From positions 1 through 64,000 of the forward strand of contig JBBELK010001074.1 of assembly GCA_037783545.1 (NCBI GenBank): a stretch of 64,000 bases of DNA, read 5' to 3'. Positions 12,385 to 23,100 of the stretch are shown in pieces (within the stretch, counting starts at the first letter, position 1; each line of letters starts with the position of its first letter). A program made the position numbers and the translations under genes. A model generated the notes under the pieces. The model worked only from the letters and a program-made list of their open reading frames with translations, made no database searches and was not told where the DNA came from. This DNA is from Henricia sp. BOLD:AAB3569 (taxonomy: Eukaryota > Echinodermata > Asteroidea > Spinulosida > Echinasteridae).

Positions 12385-12591
12385 GTATACAAATATTGAC
12401 TGCTCATGAGGGTGATGGTGCAAACTATCGTCCCGAGGTGATCTTGAAACAGCAGTCCTGCTATTTTCCCGAGGCCGCAGGCCGAGGGAAAATAGCAGGA
12501 CTGCCGTTTCAAGATCACCGAGGGGCGGTAGTTTGCATCATCACCCGAATAAAAGCAGTCAATATTTGTTTTATATACCTCATACATTGAT
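12385..12591. mobile_element. Foldback hairpin element with arms of about 90 bp
   Basis: Left arm (about 12385-12478) and right arm (about 12482-12570) are nearly perfect reverse complements around a tiny loop at GCCGCAGGC. For example CAGTCCTGCTATTTTCCC pairs with GGGAAAATAGCAGGACTG. Both strands therefore show similar short open frames, which are not genes. The right flank (12573-12591) is the exact reverse complement of 12879-12897, so a larger nested structure may extend to about 12950. Confidence 0.85.
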
Positions 12592-13999
12592 TTTTTTGTG
12601 TCAAATGATTGGTATTTTCAGGACAAAATTCAGTTTTTAGAGAGCCAAGCCAAAGTGCACATTATCCGCGCGAACACCACTGCTAGTTGTCTCCCGCGCG
12701 CTGGCGCATGGCACGCGCGATTGCGTACGCGCTATGAAATAGTACTTTAAGAAAGTACTATCCTTTGACATATTGCGCAATAGGTCAAACAATAGTACTT
12801 TTTTCAGTTGCCCACTGAAATAGTTGAACTAATCCATGTCGCGTGATCTGCGTTTAACCAATCAGTGAACGAGAATCAATGTATGAGGTATATAATGACG
12901 AATATGCAATGGCTTTAACACTGCATATTCGTCGCTTTGCGACGAATTGTAACCTCGTCCAGTATTTGGTTATTTCAGTTGACTTATAAATATTTCAGAC
13001 ATATTTACACTAGATTTGGCTTTGTGCTGTGTAACAGGAATTTGAAAAATATTCTTCCGTTTTCTTGCCATAGAAAATACAAAACTTACTTTTAACGACA
13101 TTTGCATTATAAATTATTTAATATGTTACATTGTACCTCTGGTACTATTCATAGACAAATCAATTACAACTTCTCTGATATACAATAAATACTCTCAAAA
13201 TAGCACAGTATATTGTACAACCAGTATTCAGATATCTGAGGATTGCTAAATTTTAAAGCAAGGATTATTTCTTGTTAATTAGGTTACATGTAGGTCTTAA
13301 TGGACGGATGAGCACTAAAGTTACATCCAAACAAATGTAACTTAAAAAAAACAATAATATTACAACCTTAGCACACCACTTCTATAGCTGTTATAACAAA
13401 ATAAACAAATCTTTCTGTGAAAATATTATTTTATAATGTACATTCGTATGGACCTTTTTTACTAAGTTTAAAACTTGGTTAACTGTAACATGCTTAGCGA
13501 AAATGAATTGCTTTTCTTACAGCTCAGGCCGAGTTTTTGCAACATATCTAGAAATCAGTGGCAGATTCCAGGCTCATTAAGATATGAACACAATGGAAAT
13601 TCCTGGCGCTACTCAAATAACCCCTGAAATTTCCATTGTATTTTAATGAGGCTCTCTTACACACGGAAATAGCTCGAGCTTCAAAACTTGGCTTATTCGG
13701 GAAACTCCTGAGGCGCGTTTAATAGCGCAATACGTATGCATACCGACAATACCTTCAACGGTGAAGGTATAGGAAAATACCCAATACCGGCGTACGTATT
13801 GTGCTATTGAACATGCCCCTGGTGTCACAATGTCTACAAGTATACTACAAGTATACTACAAGTTAGTTACGAATTCGATAGTCCTACTGTACAGCAGGCG
13901 ATTGTAATTTACATCAAGTAAGGAATTATTGCATCGGTCCAAACGAAATTTATAAATTACAAAATGGTGCACAATGGTGAATATAGTGACTTACTTGTG

Positions 14000-14131
14000 T
14001 CATACAAAGCTTTCTTTTGTTGCAGAGCACAATAGGAATGAATCGATTAATCTGGGTCGGATCAGCTGATCTAGGTCAGATGACTTGAAAGCCCCTTGGC
14101 CAAGTAGACTGTGCAGTTTCCTCAAAGCAGC
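14000..14131 (-). CDS. INSC: INSC terminal exon with ESFV C-terminus
   Basis: Reads AALRKLHSLLGQGAF then SSDLDQLIRPRLIDSFLLCS and ends KESFV followed by TGA at 14002-14000. The vertebrate protein has the same layout and also ends ESFV, a class I-like PDZ-binding end. The 44 codons join in phase to the exon at 14751-14827. Confidence 0.92.
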   Translation of the reverse strand, partial: AALRKLHSLLGQGAFKSSDLDQLIRPRLIDSFLLCSATKESFV

Positions 14132-17100
14132 CTGATGAGAAGTACAAATACAGGAAAATTAGAGAAATTTTTAATGAAAATTGGGCTGAATAAGCACATT
14201 CAAAGTTTCGGTGCACATCGCTTCATGCATACTAATTTATTTTTGGTACTGAAACCAAGGATTCCTCAAAAGTGCTCGACGCACTGTAGCCTGTAAGCTT
14301 GAAGAAACCTGTGAAGAGAAGACGATGAAGAAATGCTCAGTTTAAGAGGTGGGAGGAAAACCCCTACAAAACATGTACATGTACATGTATATGGGGGGAA
14401 CCCGCAGGGACTGAGCACCAGGGCCACAGAGGAGGAAGGCCAGGAAAGTAATGCTACACCAACCCAATTCCCCAATTAAGGGTAGAAATCGATATGTAGA
14501 AATCTAGTGAAAGTCTGATGATGTTGCATAGTTTGGGGCCAATTATTTTACAATACCTATAAATCTGTTTCCAAGACTAATTTGACCAATGACGAACTGT
14601 TGGTTGCACCAGTGATTGAATCAGAAACATATGGTTTCAAAAACTGGACCTAAACTAGTGCGACCAAGATTTTAAATTATCCCATTAAGGTCCCTATGCA
14701 ATGGGGATTAAGCAATCGTGAGACAAGTAACTGATTTTCTTCCAACTTACGAGGCAAGCAACAAGCACTGGTTCACTGTCGTTTCTTTCTCGTCTGTTAC
14801 AACACAACTCAACCAATCTAGGAATTGCTGGATGGATAAAAAAATTAATAAATAAAAAAAATAACCATTCCAAATTCCACATTAAACTTTTTGGTGAAAC
14901 TTGTGGAGGTTTCCAATTTTAACCAAAAGTAAATTTACGGCAGGGGGCCAGTACCTCATCCATGTTCTAAAAAAATGAAAAACTGTATGCCTGCTTTTAA
15001 GAAATTGTGCAAAACCACCATTCCATTTAGACTGGTTCCCTGGCCACATTGCACAGAAAACAACCATAATATTTTGGTACCCAGGGGACTGGTTTCTTTT
15101 ACCGTTCTATTGACATGCATTTATGTAAATTCAACTTTAATTACTGTTTCCTTATACAAAAATATTGGTGGAATCATTGCATTAAAGGAGCGTGTTCAGA
15201 TTTTTGACACACCCATTTTTCCCAAGGGTGTTGAGATTTTGATACCACATGTACAAATGTACTAACAATCTTGCTCCAGCATACCTTACAGAAAATTGCG
15301 TGAAGGTTGATGACATGCACGAATATGGTACGAGACAGTCTACATTAGAATACTTGGTTATACCCAAGTACAGAACTGACTGCTTTAAGCATAGCCCTTT
15401 TGTAACAGCTATTACAGTTTGGAATAACGTAAGTTTAAATATCAGATGTTCTCCTTCACTTGAGCATTTTAAGAAATCACTGAAACAAAATCTGTTAACA
15501 TCCTTTTAATACTTGAGTCCTCTTTTAATGTCCATTTCGTGACTTTTATTATCCGTGTTCTTAGCATCTGCCATTTTATCATTCTATTTTTTAAATTTCA
15601 AAGTAAACATTTAAATTTCTATTTTTTATGTACATCACCTTTTGGTTATATTATAAGATTTTGTATGTGGGTCTGTCCACAGTAATGGGGTACATTTCTG
15701 TAACATTCAAGATCTTAGGTCCCAGTTTATCTTTAAATTATCAAGCGTACGAAGAATAGTCCTACAACATACATTTGTGAAAACCCCGTGCGCAGGTTTT
15801 CCTATTACGCATGTAACAAAGACGGAAAAAAATGTCACAAAATGGTCTGTCCTCGTTACATGCGTGGTGGGAAAATTTGTGCACGGGCTTTTCTAAAATG
15901 TATGTTGTGGCAGCAGTTTCTTACCTTTTTGGGCAAAAGTTATCTCCTGAGAACAAAACAAGGACATTTCTTTAATTCTGAGATAAACTAAAGACATCTG
16001 AAAGGAATTATTGACTTATTTTCCAAATGTACCCCATTACTGTGGACAGACCCATGTACGTTTGTGTTAGTACATGTTAGTACATTTACATGTACGTGCA
16101 ATTGCAGTGTATACCATGTGTGTTTGTATAATATTGAGTATGTGTTTGTATTTATGTTGTTTACGTAAAGTGGTACATGTACATGTATTATGTATTTTTT
16201 AGTATTAAGTGATTTTTTTTTATTTTAATTAATTATCTATTATATGTTTCTATTATTTTAGTCCCTATTTTGAAGTTTTATCTTTTAGCTTTTTTATCAA
16301 ATTTTATTTGATCCATGAAGTATTTTATACCGTTTTGGCTTTTATAAATATTTTTTATTTATTAAATTTTACTCATATTATTGTTTTATTATGATGCAGG
16401 GCCCCATGGAAGACCACATACTCCTGTGAATGGGCAACCCTGGTTAAATATAAGAAATAAATAAATAAATAAATAAATATATCATTTCTGAAATTTCTCA
16501 ACCGTATGTTTTCACGGATATCGTCAAAAAACCACCAATGTTTTGTAAACTACTTTATCTGGCTCCCTAAAGCAGTGCAGTGATTACACTAACCTTCTTG
16601 CTTCCACATCCAAATTGGAGATTGCAAATTTCCCGTTTTTCTTCCATGGAGCAAGATATTTTATAGGACTGCTCTTTGAACTTACCGTGCAACTCCATAA
16701 TCAGTTCAGCAGTACCCTGATCCCTCGCCAGTCTCGCTAGAGCAATTGCAGCTTTCTGGTGAACTTTCTCGCAAGATAACGTCAGAACGACGTGCTGATC
16801 ACCACTGCTACTACCTCCGCTCAGCCTGCGACCTTTCAAACCCTTGGGACTGCTAAAGACTGCCCTCGTGTGGAGGAAATCGACCAGTAGCTCCATACCG
16901 CCTGATGTAATGATCTCTTTTCGGCATTGCTCCGTAACCGCCATGTTTGCTAGTACTGTCGCTACCTGTTTATTTTATAAAAATCACAAAATGTCAAATT
17001 TGTTGCACCAGTCAAAAATATATTATTCAAAAAATAAAGAGGAAAAAATTTAGTATCAGTGAAATTCTCATGTGAAATAGTGTATGACCAGTGTTCGAGG

Positions 17101-20100
17101 ACTGTTTCATTACCAAGACAATGACATTTTTGCTGGTAACCTCAGCAAGGTTTTTCATGCTTAAAGGCACAGGCTCGTCAAATTCGTGCTATGAAATACG
17201 CAGCTCCATAGCAAAGGCATGGAGCTGCATATTTAGTGGCACACGCGCAATGCTGACGAGCCTGGGCCTTTAAGTAGCTCCATGAAATTCACTCCAGGTC
17301 TTAATTTTTGCCCTTTGTACCCCCCAAATATAATTCCAGCGTCAACTAGTTAATCACACTTACTTGGTCTTTGCAGTACATGGTGTTTGCCAAACCGCTT
17401 CTGCAGCCCTTGACAAGCGCCCTCGTTGTACCGAAACCCGCCAGGCACTCGCATGCCATACTATCCATGAAGGTAATGTTGGCTATTGCTGACGTCGCAA
17501 TGATGAATACGGAACTAGACGAAGCGCATTCAGCAAGAACTAGAAAGTAGAAATATAAAAACAGGTAACTCAGTGGTCGAGTGGTTAAGACGTCTGCCTT
17601 GTTTGCAGGAGGTCGTGGGTTCGAGTCCCACCCGAGCACGCTAAACAGGACGTTTGTTATTACCGAATGTTCGTTATTATGGTGTTCGTTATAGCATCGT
17701 TCTACTGTACATGTTTGCTGAAAATAGTAAAGATAGAAAATTAGAAATCATGTGATTTTAAAACTGACATCTCACCTGTTAAACCTTTGAGAATATCTTC
17801 CATATACTCAATGAAGCCCAGTAGATGATGGTAGTTATCAACATTAGGTGATGTAATCTGTGCAATGACTGAGGCTGCTTCCGATTTCACCGACTCCGTT
17901 GCCGTGATCGACGACAGAATTTCACTTAGGTACTCAATGCCGCTAGCCTGAAAAAAAGGTTGATAACACGTTAACGTTAATTAAAAGCCCAATAGATGGT
18001 GGTAGTTTAATATCAACATTAGGTGTTGTGATCCGTGCTATAACCGAGCTGAGGCTGCTTCTGATTTCACCGATTCCGTTGCCATGATCAATGACAGAAT
18101 TTCACTCAGGTACTCAATGCCGCTAGCCTGCAAACAATTTTCAGTTGAGAATTAAATTTTAGAGCTGCCAAGTCTCCTGGATTTTGCTTTAGACTTCTAG
18201 GGAACTGACCCATTTCCAGAATGCAGGCTAATCTAAGCAACATCTTGGATCGTTTGTTGTTGCTGAAAGAATCTTTGCACTGGAAACCATCCAGGGTTGT
18301 AATCGAGTCTATCACAAATCCAGAGCCGATAAAATCACAAGTCCGTAACAAGAAGCAAAGGATGAACACGCACAAAATAATGCCTTTGTTGGAGTTCATT
18401 TGAATAGCTTGTGACTTGAATTAAGACCCAGGTGGACTATGGTGGACCTGTGACGACTTGTAATGGACTCGACTACAACCCTAAAACCATCTCAAAATGG
18501 CTAAGTTCAGACAGTACTATGGAGACAAAAAAGGTATAGCATTCTGTGGTGCTACGGTGGACTTTTCCAAACTGCAAAACTGAGTGTTCAGACATGACAG
18601 AGTTAGATTGAAAACAGTCCATCTCAGGTCACACATATCCTGACTTCCCCCAATTTACAAAATTGTTATAAATGACAAACAAGCTGTGTGTGAATCTGTT
18701 TTAACACACTTGTGGGGTACCCGGAAGAATGGTACCCCACAAGGAACAAAGGTACCCCACAAGTCGATCTTCGTCTACAAAATGGTGGAGTGTTGTCTAT
18801 TTCGCAGTGGTATATTGTGACACTATATGATCTTACCCTTTCTAATTCCTGTCTGCCCTCTGCAACAGTGCAGAGATTTGCAACTGTCTTGAGTGCTATC
18901 GGCTTCATAGCATTCAGCGAAGCTTGTTGACACAGCTGGAGAAGAGCTTGTATGGCGCCCTCCTGTGGCAAGAATAATCACAGCACCTTGTAAGGCTTTC
19001 ATGTGGAAAAGTACAAAAGTGGACTGCAATAAACTAATCAATAGCTACTGGCTTGAGACGAGTCATTTATTGCCAGCTCCCCCTGTCCCCGTCCCGTCCC
19101 CACTCCCCCCCGCCCCCACCCAAAAAATGTTTACATGTTTACATGTCCTCCGGCGTCAAGCGGGTAAGTCCGATGACCAAATGTGGCGCCCCATGAACAG
19201 TGAGTTGTAATTAATATTTTGTTCACCTTAGCAAGCAACCGCTTCATCTTTTCATCATCCTCCGATAGTGAGTGAGCCGTGTTGACTGCTATCTTCATGT
19301 TGTATTCACTCGCCGACTCACTGATACCTCTAACCACTGTCTGTCAACAAAACAACCCTAAACATGAAACAGGTGCACAGAGAACAGCTCAGAGAAATGT
19401 CTGAGATTATGACATCACAACTTAGCCTCCATAATGCAATGAACATTCAATCTTTCCTAGTGTGTATGTAAAATTGTGCTTGTACTGCAGAACTAAACTG
19501 AGCATTCATTGCTTTTTTAAAGTGGCTTTAAATAGGTGTTTCTGAATTTGACATTGTCTAAAATTTCACTCTGTTGAACAGACTAGTGTCTGCAAAATGA
19601 GTCTTTCCACGGTAAAGGGGGCATTTTAGCAACACAGACCATATTTCCCAGAAAATACCTTTGTCTGGTCTTAAAATAAGGTTTTGTGCTTATGACGGAC
19701 GATGAAATAAACTCAAAGGGTAAGCCTGAATAATTTGTAAAAAAAAGTAGGATGACAAGGATGTACTTGGGCGTTATATAAAACAAATGAATGTTTTAAT
19801 TCGTGCATTGGGAGGAATATTTTGATTCGCTGAAAGATGGAATCTTTCACCTCATGAAAATATTCCTCCCATTGCACTCATAAACATTCTTTATTTGTAT
19901 ATAATCAACTTAAGATGAAGGAGATGCAGTTTTAGAAGTAGGAGGAAAACCCCCAGGGAAATCTCAAGTTGAATGTGCTGCATTTCTTTTTATGTAATGC
20001 TAATTCTTACTTGAATGAGCACTCCTTCCACAATATGAATGAAGCTACTAAAAGACTGGCCTAGATTACTCAGAATGTTTAATGTTGGTACGGCCGGTGG

Positions 20101-23100
20101 TAGAGTGCCGTTCAACTCCTCATAGCTAAACAAGAGAAGATTAAGACGTAAAGAGAAAGTTTCATATAAAAGGCAATGAAAACTAGGCAAAAGATACCAA
20201 ATATTCATGCTACATGTAGTAAAACTTATGCCAAGTCTTGTCATAATAATGTGTTGCCACCCTCGAGACTGTAAAAAACTAGCAGGGGCGGATCCAGGGG
20301 GGGCGTGGGGGCGCACGCCCCTCCCCCTCCCCCCTTTTAAAAAAAAAACAAAAAAAAAAACCTTTTCCTGCTTAAAGTGGTTAAATATTGCCCCAGATCG
20401 CACCACAGAGCATCTAGAATCCATCTAGAAGCCGTTAGGGCTTCGCGCTACGCGCTCGTTATTTCATTGTCCTCAGCATTTCATGCTTAAAAATTTCACG
20501 CCCCCCCCTTTTCAAAATCCTGGATCCGCCCCCGACTAGCCACTATATAAGTAAACAGGTGGCCTCATAATAGAGGTTACTACATTAGTATTATACACAT
20601 GGCATTTGGAACCAAAGATGGGTGGCCACTATGAACAGGTGGCCTCATAATAGAGGTTACTACATTAGTATTATACACATGGCATTTGGAACCAAAGATG
20701 GGTGGCCACTATGAACAGGTGGCCTCATAATAGAGCTTATTACATTAGTATTATACACATGGCATTTGGAACCAAAGACGGGTGGCCACTATAAACAGGT
20801 GGCTTTAATAGCAGGTTGCACTTTTATTGTATTTCTTCTTTCATATGATCACGTTAAGGAATTGGATTAGTCAACTTAATTCATTGTCCTGTAGCAACCT
20901 AGGAGGTTCTTCAGCATGGCCACGAAGTGTGGGAGAACAGGAAGAAATACTCAGTTTTAGAGGTGGGATGAAAACCCCACACACCAATAGGCCTTTTCCC
21001 ACTAGAATGTCAAACCCCGGGGCGAACTCACCCCTGGGCCGCCCCGGGGTGACTAACCCCCGAGTTCAACCCCACGTCGATTCACACTTGTTCTGAATCT
21101 CGCCCCAGGGCGAACTCACCCCGGAAATTGGCATCTCGTTTCTCACTTGAACAAGAGAGAATTAATTCGCCCCTGCGAAATTGTTCATGTTGACAGGATT
21201 CAAACCGGGGCCACAGAGGTAAAAGGCAAAGAAAGCAGCTACGCCAACCTGATTCACCAAAGGTTTCTTCAACCAAACCAGGCCCCCTGATCCTTCGTAA
21301 CCACCGTAACGTGTGTCTCGCGTAACGTGCGTCTCGCGTAACGTGCATCTCGAGTAACGAAGGATCGTAGTGCTTCGTGAAATCAACCCCTGCATGACTA
21401 CTTACCACTCGGCTTGTTTGAGAAGCTTGCTGCATTCATCAAGGACTGTCTGCTGTTGCTGTAATGGATTTAAATAATAGGACAAAATAAGGTGTATGAG
21501 CTATGACTGAAGATTTTAAGCTCAATAGACCCGAAGCCTAATGATGTCACGGTTTGTTTAACCCTTTGCATACTGCATTGTTTATTGCCACATGTTTATT
21601 GTGTACCACACGTATGGGCAAACGTGTGGAAACCTATGAGCAGGGGCAGATCCAGGATTTTGAAAAGGGGGGGGGCGTGAAATTTTTAAGCATGAAATGC
21701 TGATGACAATGAAATAGCGAGCGCGTAGCGCGAAGCCCCGACAGGAAAAGTTTTTATTTTGTTTATTTTTTATTTTGAAAAAGGGGGGTGCGTGCGCGCC
21801 TAAAAGTGTCCAAAAGTGTCAACATGTTCACGGTCAGTCGCACAAAGCGTACAAAGGGGGATGGGGGTCAAAGGCTGAATACGACTTTACATGCGATGTA
21901 AAAATGTTGACATTTGATGGTACTGACCCAAAAATGGTTGATAAGTAGTATTTTGGGGGAGGAAGGGGGTCTTGAAAAATACTGATCTTTGTACAGCCAT
22001 GAAGATTTTGGCCATTTTGGACGGCCCTCCCCCCTAATATTTATTTACAAATTCAGTTGATTTTTGTTCTATTTGGTGTTGCACAATCACAATGTAGCAC
22101 AAGAACATTAATTGGGCTTTTTTTTCAGCTCCGCAGATGCATTTTGGGTTGGCAGATACCTGACAAGGTCACCTACTGATCAGGTTCACAACCTTCATGA
22201 TTTAAACAAAATTGAAATGTCAAAAGATGAAACTAATTTGACAGTGATTCGACAGTAATTTGGGCAAAACTAAATTACGTCAGAGGAGAAAAAAATCAAT
22301 AGAGGTGTCTTTTGCAGAGAACAGCAGGGGTGGATGGCAATCAAGAAACGTACATGTAAGATGTCTCACCTAACACACCATAGGGCATACAATTTGATGT
22401 GACATAACTTGTATCTTAAGATACACCTCAATCAAGTTATGACATGTGTGTCTTACATGTAACCTAGCAGGGTTATATATTCCAATACACCCTAGATAAA
22501 CAAATTTCCCGGGAGAATTTCACAAAAATCACAGACTGACAGCTCTGCCTATAAGTTTGAAATCTGTGGTTGCTTTGAAGTTCCCTTGGGCTAAATCGTG
22601 GACGTACCTGAAATAAGTTTAGTGGCATAGCAGGCACAAATGATGTACAGTCATGGAGAAGTGTGCGGAGTCGAATGGTTAATGAAAGACATGACCAGTG
22701 CACTTGGTCCCATACGCCTGAATCAAGTTTACTGACAAAACAAAAGAGACTTGGTTTAAATCTTTGATTAATTTAAATTGGTTCAACTACTTTATGATTT
22801 TATGGTCAAATTCCCACAAATTTGTGAAGACTGTTGCAAATGACATGCTAAAGTAAAACACACCAAGTAAATCAAAAAGCCACTGAAAATAACATGCTGT
22901 TGGTGAGGTGGCATCACATCTTTGCTCATGAATATGGAAATTTCATTAGCATAAAAATAGAAAACTTGCAACTACAGCTAAGAACAAACACTAATTTCTT
23001 TGAAGTTGACTGAAACATGCAAAATATCTCATCTGGCATGCTTGCCCGTTACAAAAATCATATTTCATTCGTTTTGAATGGGTTATTAGCCTGAACATGA

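Larger units (their letters stand above)
10405..13999. other. CAT-INSC intergenic: 3' UTRs and foldback elements
   Basis: Convergent space between plus-strand CAT and minus-strand INSC. It must contain both 3' untranslated regions. AATAAA motifs on the plus strand occur at 11396, 12094 and 12112, but I cannot say which is used. A terminal-inverted-repeat element lies at 11364-11715 and a strong hairpin at 12385-12591. No coding region was seen. Confidence 0.6.

Noticed and set aside
12327-12590. Pair of similar open frames on both strands
   Set aside because: They mirror each other because the DNA is a hairpin; there is no codon-level reason to call a protein.
17571-17640. Functional tRNA gene
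   Set aside because: The D, anticodon and T arms look right, but the acceptor stem does not pair and near copies occur elsewhere, so it is called a tRNA-derived repeat.
20539-20813. Possible CRISPR-like regular repeat
   Set aside because: The 80-bp units are contiguous with no unique spacers, and the genome is eukaryotic.
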